Position numbers and translations under genes: made by a program. Shown here one piece after another: positions 23,695-36,515 of a stretch of DNA of 58,686 nt (position 1 is its first letter; each line of letters starts with the position of its first letter). This stretch comes from Rhizophagus sp. LPA8_4_AMF (lineage: Eukaryota; Glomeromycota; Glomeromycetes; Glomerales; Glomeraceae), in contig JADRCO010000068.1 in the NCBI GenBank assembly GCA_021464525.1, positions 1 through 58,686 of the forward strand, written 5' to 3'. Under the pieces are notes generated by a model that was given only the letters and a program-made list of their open reading frames with translations, had not been told where the DNA came from and made no database searches.

Positions 23695-26600
23695 CTATGT
23701 AAATATTTCAGCGGGAGTTACGGCATTTGAAATTACACTTCCTAATAAATGTTCTTTATTTAAAAAATCATAAGGAAATTCAACTAAATGTCCACGAATA
23801 CGATTCAATTTTTCAACTGTTTCATCTATAGTCATCTCCGAATTTGCGACATGCCCTATGGGGATTTTAGTTTGATCAGGAACGAAGTGTCTATATTCAT
23901 CCCATGTCGTTACTAAATAAAAAGATATTTAATAAAATTAGTCTAATTAAATTCCATAACATTAAAAGGTATTCAATAAAGAAAAAAAATGGTACACACC
24001 ATTCTTATCAGGAATACTTCTAAATACCGATCGATAAGTTTCAGTATTGTTTTTCGCAGTTTCTTTCCAATAATTATAAAAGTCATCAGAGAGTGGATCC
24101 ATAACAACTGCATCTTCTTTTGTTGGATGTTTAATTTTAACTTGTTTATAATTCATATCATCATCTAATATTGAAGAAATAGATCTATCTCTTTCGTGTA
24201 ATAAACCAAATAATATTTTCCTTTTCACGGGTGGCAAAGAACTTTTCGTAACTGTCGAATGGTCTTGTGGTTCACATAATCCCAAATGTTCTTTGAAAAG
24301 GTTGCTCCGTAATGTGTATGCAAATTTTGATGCTTGATACTATAAAATTTAAAAGAAATAATTAAATAAAAGAAGAAATTCGAAGAATTAATTCAAATCA
24401 CTTACTTCCACTCCGTTCATGCGTGATTTGACATGTTTCTTATCTTCAATAATAATTGCAATTTCCGAATCACGATTTCCGACCTGTGATCTGTCATTTA
24501 TATTAGCTATATAAAAAATTTTTTTTTTTTTAGAAAATTATCATCCTCAAATATGTGTTAATAAAGTGAATATCTTAAATTGATTCAAATTTTTTTTAAC
24601 AAACCTGAACCACAAATCACAAATCTATCATCTACGATCATTAATTTACTATGGATATAAACCTCTTCGGTTACAAAATTTTGTTTTAGATCCATCTGTT
24701 TTATCCCTGACGGGATAGCTGGCTCACCGCCAATTCTATCACCTGGAAATGGACGAGACTGTTCATCTGAGAAAGAATCATTTTTAGTATGATCCGTTGA
24801 TAAACTATCAGATTTCTTTCCCTTATCATCATTTGCATGAATTCTATCATAACCACGCAAAGCAAAAAATGAGATATAATCTTCCGGATTAATTTTTGCC
24901 TCTGCAATTTTCTCTAAAACCGATTTTCCGCCTCGACATATTGAAACATATTGCCAATGCATGACCATACTAAAAAAAAAAAATTAAAATTAAAATTAGA
25001 AAAATGAATCATTTAATCTTCATAAAGGGGTTTTTATTATTTACCGGATTGTTCCAGCATCTTTTGAACTTAAATCGGCTTCGAATGCAGGTAATAAAGG
25101 CATAATAACTATTATACGGAATTTTTCATTATTTTTGTGAGCTCGCTTCACTCGTTCAACAATAGCCTAAAAAAAAAAAATGACAATAAATTTAAAAAAA
25201 TGTTAAGTGCTAGTACTATAAATTCAGTTATAATTAAAGGCAACTTTTGATACTGTGATTAAAATTTTATAAATACCTCTCCAATCCTATTTTTAATAAC
25301 ATAGTTGTTTTCATGTTCGGTGGACGTGACTAATAATAAGAGAAATTAAAAATGAATAAATAAAGTGTTGCTTAAAATACTAGTTGCTTAAAATATTAAT
25401 TATTTTCCGAATATAAAAACTTACTGAAAAATTGATTTTCAATATAAATAAAATGTTTGGAAGTTCGAATTAAATGAACATAAGCATTATAGATAGAATT
25501 CTAATTTGAACAATTAAAAATATCGGAATTATAAATAAGCGTAATCAAATCTGATCTAATAAATAAATAATAATTATTATTCAAAACATTACTCACCTCC
25601 TGTTTAATCCCACTACTCCACTCTGCACTACTTCTCAGCAATTGTACATCACAAGTACCTCTGAATAAACTTTCATCGCGAGTACTAACATATTCTCCTT
25701 TTGGAGTTAAGAATGGGAATTTATCTTTATTATAAGCCTTTTCATCTTTAATGAAATTCCATCTTTGTACAAAATGTCTAGCAACATCACGAGCAGGAGG
25801 TCCAACCTAAAGATCAATATTATTACAATTAAAATTAAATTTTTTAAACTTTAAATCATAGTTTAATTTATTGTGTGAATTTACCATTCCTATAGAAACA
25901 TCATGCCATGGCATACGAGGGGTACGTTTTTTATCAATGATCTCATGCAAATAATCCGCAACTATAAAAAAAACCAGAAAATAAAAGTTATTTAATGTAA
26001 TAGGATTTATTTAACAAAAATTCATTCTTTATTAAAAAGAGAAAATACCATTTACAAAATCCTTAACTCTTGGATTGGAGTAATCTAATCCTAGCCATAT
26101 CGATCGAGATCTTCTAGTTTCATCAGGAAACCAATCGATCATTTCATGTGTATGAGTGTCGTAACGTCCAAAACATAAATCTAATCCTCCTATGAACGCT
26201 ATTTGACTATCAACCACAACCATTTTCTATATAATTTGTGTCAAATATTGAAAATAAATGAGAATAAAAAGTAATAAACAAAATAATTTAAAGAAGTAAA
26301 CTCACCTCATGATGCTGAAATAAAAATAAAAATTTCATAGAATAAGAAACTGTGTTAAAATTAAATATACATGAATACTATATTACTTACCGCCCAAAAC
26401 ATCGTTCCCTCAGGTCCATGATCCGGGTGCCTTTGAACTAAAATAAATAATTAAATTATAATGTTTCAAACTATTTGAATCAAAATCATCAAAATCTTAA
26501 AATCTTGAAAAATAACCTCTTATATTCCGATGAAGTTTTTCTAATGACAGTTTTGTATGACGCGAATCCAAAGTCAGAGCATATTTCACTTCTTTATATA

Positions 26601-28717
26601 CAACAATATAAATCATAACTCCTTCTTCTGCTTTCTTTTTAAGTAATTTATCTAATCGGAAATCTTCATTTTCACTCGGAGGTCTGCGAAGGTACTATAC
26701 AAGGAATTATTAGAACGATTGAATTTATAAAACATATATATACATATGTACACATATTACGTATCTTTATATTTATACTTACTAATTCAGGAGATAACCA
26801 CCAATCTTCGATATAAATTTCAGATTTAGCTGCCAAAATGGCCTGTGAAACGGCGAAGAAATAATCTTTGCCATCAACATACCACTTTATTTTTGCAGCT
26901 TCTCTTATTGGGGCGTAAGAATCAAACCGATGTTGTCTCACCCAAGGAGATGATACTTTAACTTGATGGATACTTTCCATAAGACTTTCCAAGGTACGTT
27001 TATCGCCTTTGAGCTCAATTTTACGAGAACTATTTGATAAATCAATGCGATCTTGTAATAAAACTTTATGAATCCCATTATTTTCAGTTCTAACGCATTT
27101 AAAATATTTATCCAACAGAAACACATCTGCTGGGTATTTTGAACTTATATGTGTACAAAATGCAATATAGCTATTTGACGATTATTATATAATTTTTTTT
27201 TTTTTGATATATATTAAGGATTCATAAAGTTAAGAATAAAGAAAATTATATAAAAAATAATAATAATAAAAAAGGATACGAATCACGAACTATAACCCAT
27301 TCTTTTTCCCATTTTTCATTAGAGCTTCTCCAGAAAAACATCGGTCTCCTAAATTTTTCAACTTTATTTTCCAAATAACATTCTTTACCCTTCCAACCCA
27401 TATCTCTTGTAATCGAAATAGCACTAAGTTCCAAGAATTCATTAAGATCATAAGAAACATGTCTACGCAATACTCCTATTAATCGAATAAGATATTCTTG
27501 CAAAGTTTTCCTTCTCTCAAGGGCCAATGTAGCCTGTCTTGCATGTCTTTCTCCGGATCTATGAAATAATGTTCCAACCCATGCTGACATACCAGTCGAG
27601 AAGGACGGCATGCCAGCAATCTTTTTTAATTTAAAATCAAGTTGAAAAAATTCTAATCCAGTTCTTTTTATGACCCATTTGACATCACCATATTCCAACT
27701 CAATTCGAAAAATTGTTTGTAGATTATACATATTCTGGTCAACATAAGAATCTGTGATAGCAAGCTAATTATTATAAAAATAAAAATGAACCTATTTTTA
27801 ATTACTGTTCACGTAATCGATGAATACAATAAAAAAAGTTTTATGATCAAACCTTTAAAGCTTCAAATATAATAGGAGGCTGAATTGATTAAATAAAATA
27901 AAATTAAAAGATGTTATAATATTTTAAATCATAAGTTCTACTAAGAAATTTATATTACCGCTCTACGACCTTTATGGTCTAGACGAGCCCACAAGAACGG
28001 AACAGAAATTGAAATTGGCAACAATTCAGATGATAAATTTCCAGCATGCTCTAAATGTTCCTTATTAGAAGGTGTAAATAAATGTTGAAATTGATGTACC
28101 GCTAAAGCTTTCTTTGCACGTTCCCTAAGACTATTTTCATGTGGACGTACGCTCGAGCCTATTTTAAAACAAGAATTTAAATAAGAAATATATTTATTTA
28201 TTTTCAAGAAAAAAAAAAAATTATACATAAATATACCTTCAGCTTCTGAAGATTCCAGCTGTTCTTCATGAGTCAATAAAGGTGTTGTACTATGACGTTT
28301 GAAATCTTCGGGGTTTTCAGGTTGTTCTTCTTCAATGTACGGCGCAGCTAATTGATGTTCACTTAAACCACAATCAAGAGATTTTCTATCAGTCTGAGAT
28401 TGTAAACGATGAATATAAGGTCTCTTGTGTATCTTATGATGATCTGCATTTGTAGAACGTGGTTGAGTTGGTTGGTTGTCACCAAGAGCTTTAAAGACAT
28501 TAGCGAAAATTTTATCCCAATGTGAAATTTCTTCTTCTTCTTCCTCATCATCCGATGGACTTTGCTCTTCTTCATGATGATTAAGTAATGCTAATGTACT
28601 TTTTGATAATTGTACCGTTTCACGTAGATTTGGTCGTTGATTAATTATACTTTCATTTTGATTTGAAATTTCATTTTGAACAGACTCGGAGTTATTTGGT
28701 TCATTTGATGTTGACAT
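23695..28717 (-). CDS. PLD1: Phospholipase D, PX-PH type (Spo14/PLD1 class)
   Basis: The enzyme hydrolyses phosphatidylcholine to phosphatidic acid and choline. I reconstruct 18 exons: 28717-28237, 28158-27959, 27879-27853, 27764-27280, 27170-26783, 26694-26517, 26437-26391, 26314-26306, 26226-26049, 25961-25885, 25806-25597, 25500-25425, 25329-25277, 25166-25045, 24969-24605, 24506-24406, 24339-24000 and 23912-23695. All phases agree and give 1184 aa. Residues 1-190 are acidic and low in complexity; a PX-like region covers about 215-310 and a PH domain about 315-445. Both HKD motifs are complete: H604-K606-D611 (HEKMVVVD) and H950-K952-D957 (HSKLMIVD), the latter followed by GSANINDRS. A hydrophilic insert precedes the second HKD. 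Exons 3 (27 nt) and 8 (9 nt) are micro-exons. PX and PH domains suggest phosphoinositide-directed membrane binding. Confidence 0.92.
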
Positions 28718-31600
28718 TTTTTTTTTAAAAAAAAAAAAAATAATAATAAATAAGTAAATAAAATAATATTTTTTTTTTTTATAATTGTAACATGAAGTTT
28801 AATTAATTAAGAGTTATGAACTTAAGATAGAAAAAATTTTAAATTATTTTTAAATTTTTTTCGTTAAGTTGAAAAAGAAATGGGTAGAATCAATTTATTT
28901 TTGTTAAATGAGAAAACAAAGATGAGGGCGCATATCTTAACAGTTACGAAAATACTTATATAGGAATTGATTGACACCCGGATATTAATGTTCCGGTTAT
29001 TTACCTCAAACTTCATTTAAGGACGTGTTTCTTGGCGAAGTTGCGTTAGACCATTTATGCATGAACGAAATTAGGAAATTTCGATAATGATGATATAATA
29101 AACATCAAAATGGATGTACATGTATCATCTATTCATAAAAGGAATAAATCTTTTTTTTCTGTGTTACATAAAAATAATCGCAATATGTGAAATATGAGAT
29201 ATATGAAATGTGATCTTTTTATTAACTGATGATATTTATAACTTATGATTATTGTATTTTCGTAGGGGCAACAATTTTGTTAATCACTTCTTGCTAATTT
29301 TTGTCCCCAACATTTCCAACAAATGTCATACTTTATGTAATAGATTATACTGATCTTTGATATATATCATTAAGATTGTTCTTTAGAAATTTCAATATCA
29401 TTCCCTTTAGCATTGCTTTGAACTCGCCAGAAGGATGCAAGTTACAGAAATTACACACAGTGATGCAAATTGGATTCGCGCAGTAGACACAGCGTACATT
29501 GCTTTTATTTCCCGCGTATTTCGTTGAAATATTAGGCGGCATTTTTCTTAGTAGCGCTTATTATTATTTTAATCTAATATAAAAAGCGCATATGAAATTA
29601 GTAGGTTGCGCATATGAATTTTATTAATGATATGCGCTTTGCGCGTATAAGAATCTTTTGAATTTATAACACTGATTACACAGAGATAATTTTTACTCGC
29701 ACAGGGATATACCGGAAATATTCGGATAAAATTTTTTACAAGGGATAGAGGCGCAATACTGGCGCAAATTACAAAGCAACACGTGATGTGATACGTTAAC
29801 CCGTGTAAATATTCATCCCGTGTAAATAAGTGGTTTCTTCACTTAAGTATATACCAGATTAAATGATATACAACGAAAAAAAAATGAAAAAAAATTTGTA
29901 ATCTATCGACAACGACCAATTAAAATAAATGCGAGGATCTTTATACTTATTTTATAAAAATTCAACGTTCCGTCGTTCCGTCGTTCCGATGGGCACATGA
30001 CAATCGGGATTCGGGACTGATTTATGGAATTTTAAAAAATCCGTTTCGCAATGAATTCATTATTTTTAGTCATCATAAAGATTTTATGGATTTTCTGATA
30101 CGATTGAACATTATTTTATTGGAAATTTAAATATTGTTAATTCTAAATTCTAAAAATAGAATTAAGATTTGAATAATTTACGAGAACGAATGGCTTTAAA
30201 ATAATTATTTTATTGGGAATTTCCTTAATTTTTTTTAATCTAATATATTAAATTACAATTAAATCATTTTTGTAAATTACAATAATTTTTCTTCTTTTTA
30301 AAGAATGTTGAAATTCTTTAATAACAATTAATAACAGTTAATAATATTTAATAATCATTTAATAAATTTCTTGACTATCCCTTTGACGACTGATCACAAA
30401 ATATAAGATATGGGATTGTTTTTAGCCATTATTTAAGAAAAAAAATATATGCTGTGCGCGTGTTTACATCTATTATTGAATGAGTGTATTACATAATTTT
30501 ATGGCATTAAAATTGGTACAATGTAAAAGTAAAAAGACCTGATTCAAAATATTATATTATGTCGTGTAATTTAAACTCAATTGCTAATTGCTGTTTATTT
30601 TTCCTTCGTGTACTATTTATTCTTTAGATTCATTCTTGTGATTATTGATTGGTCTTAATATTAATTAAAGATTTACCATATTCGGATGAATGTTCGAAAG
30701 ATAAATAAATATTTAAGCATGTTATAAAAAGTTTATGCATACGTGAAAATAATGAGATAGGGTTCATTAAAAACGTTATCTTTTGAAGATGAAACAAAAA
30801 TTTTTAATTTATTATTATTATTATAAACAGTTTTATTTTTTTACCGTATATGCGCATGATAGATAATTAATTGTATTTAACTGTATTAAAAAATAATTAC
30901 AGAAATGATACTATAAAAAGGATTAAAAAGAATTTAAAAAAATGACAATATTAGTTAGTTAATATTCTCAACCAATAATAATGAAAATAAATGTTCCAAG
31001 AAGGAAATTTTTTTTCACGGGTAATCTTCGTTATATACCAAAAATAGTAACAATTTTAGAGCATATGGGTTACAGAACATTATACTTTTTTTATTATACG
31101 AAAATAGTTTAAAGGTCGATCCGATATTCGTCTTTATTGGATATACAATTAGTATTACGTATTAAATTGGTATTACAACCTAATTTGGCTTTTATATAAA
31201 CTTGACGTTATATCTATTTAATTCATTATATATTTAAATTGAAATTTCCTTTTTGTTTGAGAAAAAAATTTTCCTTCTTTTCCTTTCATAGTTACAAAAT
31301 TCTCGCGGGCTTTAAAGAGTTGGCGGTTATTTAACCTTTCCTTTCTTTATATTCCTTTCTCCTTTTTCTTTATCTTCAACTTATCGCAAATCCCCCTTAC
31401 CATCACGTTTTTTTAATTAAAAAAAAGGACTTTTGCACCTTTTTATAAAAAAACATTCACGTATACTAAATAAGTTTTCTTTTTGAAAATCTTATTCTTA
31501 TCTACCAGCTAGATTATTCATATATAAACGAAATCCTTATTACGCGATATTTTTTCACTCTCTTTGTATCTTCATAATTTAACGAAATTTTTATTACAAC
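28718..31600. other. Intergenic region between PLD and membrane-protein genes
   Basis: This is the divergent promoter space. A minus frame at 29345-29542 (65 aa) contains C-x2-C-x5-C-x2-C (CVYCANPICITVCNFC), a possible zinc ribbon, but nothing else supports a gene. At 29583-29645 GCGCATATGAA occurs twice directly and AAGCGCATAT is inverted as ATATGCGCTT, a possible stem-loop. TTCCGTCG is repeated at about 29967-29986. A pyrimidine-rich tract (31330-31400) precedes the downstream gene, as is usual for fungal promoters. Confidence 0.4.
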
Positions 31601-32514
31601 ATGAATTCTCAATCTTTATCCAATATCTTTAAAATCTTAAGAGCCGTTGAAATCTTGATTGTTTTCATCTGCTTTATTCTAGGTAAATAATCTTAAAAAA
31701 AAAAAATTCGTTTAAATTTTTCAAATATATATATATATATATTTTTAATAACATAATTTCTTTCTTTTAGAAATGGTCGAATATGCAGCATTTCAATTTT
31801 TCTACATAGATCAAGGTTTTAACGGATCGGCTTATTTCAATGCCGGAATGTAAGTTTTATAGAATTTTTAAATGATTTATCGTAGCAATCTTTCTCGCTT
31901 CAATTATCCTAAATTTTTTCTTCATCTTCAATAGAAATAAATCCATAAAAGACGATAGTATCTTATATTATAATGGGACAAAAATATTTTTTTACATTGT
32001 TCTAATAATAACTTTAGCAGATAGTGGATTTTATTTATCAAGATTTTGTCGTTTGTATATGGGTCCATATAAACGCGATATTTCTATTAACGCATTTTTC
32101 ATGACATTATGGTTAACATCCGGTATAGCAAACATTTATCCATCATTTAAAGGATATGGATATACTTGCGATAATTTAGCTGTAATAGGAGAAGATACAA
32201 CTATAACCAACGCTGTCGCCCGCGAGTGTAAAGCTAAAGTGATGCTTGTATCACTTGGCTGGATTAATGGTTTTCTTTACCTTATAACAACCTTAATAGC
32301 ATTGAGACTATGGAAAGAAAGACAAGAAAGATATGAAGGTGAAAGAAGAGTTGAAGCTTTAGGAGAAGTGGTTTACAAATATAGACCACGTCCTAATACG
32401 ATAGTTCAAGTTGACCAACCTGAACAAGTTATGATTTATAAAACATTTAGTAAAAAGGAAATGAAGAGAGGAACACCAACTTATATCATAAAAACTTCTC
32501 ACACACCCATCTAA
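31601..32514 (+). CDS. Four-pass membrane protein (tetraspan/MARVEL-like), copy 1
   Basis: Three exons, 31601-31682, 31771-31849 and 31935-32514, encode 246 aa. Hydrophobic segments are seen at about residues 8-30 (LRAVEILIVFICFILEMVEY), 70-90 (FFYIVLIITLADSGFYLS), 104-122 (FFMTLWLTSGIANIY) and 155-178 (VSLGWINGFLYLITTLIAL), so both ends are probably cytosolic. The loop between segments 3 and 4 holds two cysteines (YTCDN...ARECKA) shared with the next gene, plausibly a disulfide. The C-terminal tail is charged and basic. The four-pass pattern and GWIN motif suggest a MARVEL-type protein, but I do not recognise a named family. The start is the first ATG after a CT-rich leader. Confidence 0.75.
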
Positions 32515-33823
32515 AAAAAGGAACAAGTTATGATTAAGCACTTTTAAAAATCTAGATCATGATTTACTTGAAAGTTTTTTATAGAATTTTTTAAAGAAAT
32601 AATTTATAAAAATAACTTTTACCTGAGATGTTTTTTAATGATTACCCAAACACCACCTTTTAACTCACGATTTAATATAAATACCCTTTTTCCTCACTTG
32701 TATCTATACAGTACAGTAATAGTATTAGCATATAACTGTAATTTTTAATTGTAAATTATTCATTTTTTTTCCTTTTTTTGGCATTTATCCCATACATCCC
32801 ATTCATTCACATTGTTACATTCATTGTACTCGCTGTGTTTTATTTCAATTTTTTTTTTTTTCATTTCATGGTCAGACTGGCAGGAACAGATTTGAGTTTA
32901 GCAGTTTTTTTTTTCTCAACATTGATTTCTTATCACATGTCATATTATAAATGTTATATTATATATAATAAATTGCGGTTTGATTCTTTTAATGATTTTA
33001 TAAAAATATATATATATATATATTTCCTATTATACAAATTTACAACATGGAATTAAACTTTTATAGTATTTCTGACACTATACGTAAAGAATTAGTAAAT
33101 TTTATATGGCAAGATAAGATAATTCAGATAATAACTTAAAAGGAAACGCCCATTTTCATTTTGCTAAAAATAAAAAGTGCTGCACAATTTGATTGATATA
33201 TAGAGTTTACTTAATTGGATATATTTGAAAGACGTATAAATGTTCTGATCTGCGTGGTACGGCATAACGGATAACGGGAATATAAAATAAAGATATCGAC
33301 TAAAAATATTTTTCCGCGGTATTTTAATTTTCTTCTTTTTCTTTTTTTTTAAAAAGATATTTTTTAATAAAAAAAAAACGCCCCACGCCCCAGTTGTGCT
33401 TTATCATCACGAATAATTTTTTCGATTATTTTGGTATCTTGTGTAGTTTGTAAAAATTGTAGGAATCTTATTGGTTTGACCCCGTTTAATGATTTATTTC
33501 CATTGTTTCTATCATCCTTTTTGTCTTTTTTAATGCTTTATTAGGTTTAATAGGTACCATTTGCTTACTATAACGAATAAATTATTTATATATATTAAGG
33601 AGTTAATTCATTTAATTTTGATTTTATTACGATACGAATTTTTTTTATGAACTTTATAAAAAAAAAAATAATAATTTTTTTTTTTTTATTTTCTTGTAAA
33701 ATATTTTAAAACAAATATTATACATTATATATACATAATATCATTTTTTCACATTAGTAAAATTCGTAAAAATTATATACAATATAATAATATATACACA
33801 TACATATATATGAAATATTAATC
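32515..33823. other. Spacer between the two membrane-protein genes
   Basis: AT-rich sequence with poly-T and poly-A runs and an (AT)n tract near 33008-33022. The 92-codon plus frame at 32778-33056 is hydrophobic only because it is poly-T rich and is not supported. Confidence 0.4.
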
Positions 33824-35049
33824 ATGAAAGCTAGTAAACATCCATATTATTTTTTATTTGTAAAACTAGCACAATTATTGGTATGTTTAATAATAGTTGT
33901 ACTAGGTAAGTTGGATTTATCATTTTTTTTCCGGATTTTTTTTTTTTTCTTTTCGGAAAATTTTAAAGAATCAAATTTTTTATAAAAATAATTTTCTTCT
34001 TTTACTAATATTTATTTTTTTATCAATTTATTAGAAATTACATCATATGTTACTTGGTCAAATTATGTTGATGAACTCAGGTCATCAAAATTTTATCCTC
34101 AAATCAACATTGAAAAATCAATGTATTTTAAGAAGGAACCTTTACCAACTGATAAATCTATAACGTGAGTAATATATTATATAACATTTTTTTCTTCTTT
34201 TCTTTCTTTCTTTTTTTTTATAATAATAATAATACTTATTTATTAAAATTTTTTCAGGTATAATGGACAAGTTAAAATATGGTTTTATATCGTAATAGCA
34301 ACAACATTATTGGGAGCAAGTAAATAAAAATTTCAAATTATATTTATGTTAATATTTACATTTTGTGCGATAAAATTAATTATTTTTTTTTTTTCAAATT
34401 TTGTAGTTGTTTATATATCAAATTATAGGTGGTTATGGAATCATGCATTAAGACTTATATTAATGGAATTGTTTGTATTATAATTTATTTTTATGTTACT
34501 TTTTTACTTTTGTAAAAAAAAAATGGATGTTCCAATTTATTTTATTAATTTTTACCTTAATTTATTACGTTCTAGATTCTTCTTTGCACTATGGTTTTCA
34601 TCAGGTAAAATCATTTTCATGTCGTTAATTTTTTTTTTAAAAAAAAAGCAAGATGCCAGTTTCTAAAAATATGTATTCTTTTTCCTTCTTTTTCAGGAGT
34701 GGCAAATTTTGATCCATGGTATTCAGGACCAGGGTTAAGGTGTGACCTAATTCGTACAAATCATAAACATCTTGAATTAACAAAATTAGCAGAATTAGCA
34801 CAATTACAATGCAATACAGATGTAGCAAGTATATCATTTGGATGGATAAACGTAGGATTATATGTTATATCATTATTAATCGCGAGAAAACGATCATCAG
34901 AATTAGATTGGACTAACGTGAGAACGTATAATAATAGTCAAGATAGTGAAGAAAATGATAGTCCAAGAGATTCAAGACAATCTAGAGGTTCAAGAACCTT
35001 TAATATAAGAAATAATGGTGGTGGTAGTAATCGTCCTGTATTCTTTTAA
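33824..35049 (+). CDS. Four-pass membrane protein (tetraspan/MARVEL-like), copy 2
   Basis: Six exons (33824-33905, 34035-34164, 34258-34319, 34407-34470, 34576-34604 and 34697-35049) encode 239 aa. Exon 1 has exactly the same length (82 nt) and phase as copy 1, and the core is alignable: WFSSGVANFD with WLTSGIANIY, LRCDL...LQCNTD with YTCDN...RECKA, and SFGWINVGLYVISLLIA with SLGWINGFLYLITTLIA. The two genes are therefore tandem paralogues, with three extra introns here (or lost in copy 1). The first extracellular loop is shorter on hydrophobic residues and the tail is Ser/Asp/Arg-rich (residues 185-239). Exon 4 uses the donor GTTTGT. Exons 4 and 5 are the least certain. Confidence 0.7.
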
Positions 35050-36457
35050 AATAATAATAATTATTATTTTTGAAAAAAAAAAGAGAAGCAGACTGGTTGT
35101 GCTTTTCTTTTTTTTTTTTTTAAAAAAAAAAAAAAAAGGAAAGAGAAACAGATTGTTATATTTTCTTTTAAAAAGAAAAAAAAAAGGAATAAAACAAAAA
35201 AAAAAAAAAAATTTCTATAATTTATTAATTAAATTTTATTTCTATTTTTTTTATTGTGTATATAACATTTTGTAACAGGGGTAATATTCTATTTTTTCAG
35301 CCACAGGAGTTATTTTTAGGCATGACTTTTTAGTAACGGATCACTTCTTGGCACAACTTTTTACGTCATAAGGAGAGCGAATTATATTATTATTATTGTA
35401 CCATACGCATATTGTATTGATAATTACGTATTATATTACTGAATCTATTGTTATAATCAAAAGGGGGAAGTCCATTTAATAATAACATATATTAATTTAA
35501 CAAGTTAATACATTAATTCCGATTTACTTTATTACTTTATATTTTCAAATTAAAAGAGTTAAGGAGACTAAAGGGATTAAAATTGATAAAGGGATTGAGA
35601 GATTGAAGAGATTAAAGGGATAAAGGGGTTAAAAGATTAAAATTGACTAAAGAGATTGAAGAGATTAAAGAGAGATTTAATATTGATTAACTTTTAAAGA
35701 GATTTTTGATTTATAATTACGGCTTTAATTTAAGGCGTTGGGATTTGGTAAATCCCGTTCTTAAAATGCATACGATTGACACATTCATGGGTCCGCGCCA
35801 ATATCCGAAAATCCGATGGCGTGATAGTAATACTTAATAAATCTTAGATGTATCGTTACAGAAAAATCAAAAAGAAAACAAAACCTTACCAAAAATTTAA
35901 ACACGTGAAAAATCATGATAATCTTTTTTTTTTTTTTTAACAATGGTGTTTTTTCACAATAGAATGTACGATATTTTTTTGTTGTTTTTTATGGAAATTT
36001 CCACATGTAAATTTTGACAAATTATTTGTTTTTTGTGAAAAAAAAAATGCATTATACGCTAAATGTCAAGTTTATACTAATCAATAGTATATAATAATGA
36101 CTTGGCATTTTAGCGTGTGATGAATTATTTTTTATTTCGGAAAAATGTAATACGTAAAATGTAATAAGTTAAAATGTAATAATGATAATAAATAATAATA
36201 AATACTTTTTTTTTTTTTTTGACTCCAAAAAATATTACTCCAACCCTAAAAGAAAAAGTAATCTGATTCTAAAAATAAACAAATGAAGAAATAAATGATA
36301 ATGATAATGGAAATATACAATACGGTAGTAGTTATACAGTAAAAGAAAATATATATATATAAAAAATATAAACAAATTAAAATAAGTAAAATAAGTAAAT
36401 TAAAAAAAAAAGCCCTAACCCAATATCTAGATAAATTTTTTATTCAAATTCTAGACC
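35050..36457. other. Spacer with low-complexity and inverted-repeat sequence
   Basis: Poly-A/poly-T blocks follow the membrane-protein gene (35070-35215). At 35555-35700 a purine-rich irregular repeat of GATTAAAGGGA / GATTGAAGA units is seen. At about 36057-36117 CGCTAAATGTCAAGT faces ACTTGGCATTTTAGCG, an imperfect inverted repeat of about 15 bp around a 30-bp centre. No gene is supported. Confidence 0.4.
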
Positions 36458-36515
36458 TAATCCCAAGACCTAATCCCAAATCTAATCCCAAATCTAATCC
36501 CAAAGATCTAATCCC
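36458..36515 (-). repeat. GGGATTAGATTT-type tandem repeat at the stop codon of the RING gene
   Basis: TAATCCC starts at 36458, 36471, 36483, 36495 and 36509, a 12-14-bp period. On the coding strand these read GGGATTAGATTT, and the last unit includes the GAT TAG that ends the RING protein. Five GGG runs at regular spacing fall in the 3' UTR. Confidence 0.7.

Noticed and set aside
32778-33056. Third membrane-protein gene between the two tetraspan-like copies
   Set aside because: The hydrophobic frame has no similarity to either copy and is driven by T-rich low-complexity sequence.
35015-35275. 86-codon Lys/Phe-rich plus frame
   Set aside because: It is made of poly-A and poly-T runs and overlaps the end of a well-supported coding exon in another frame.
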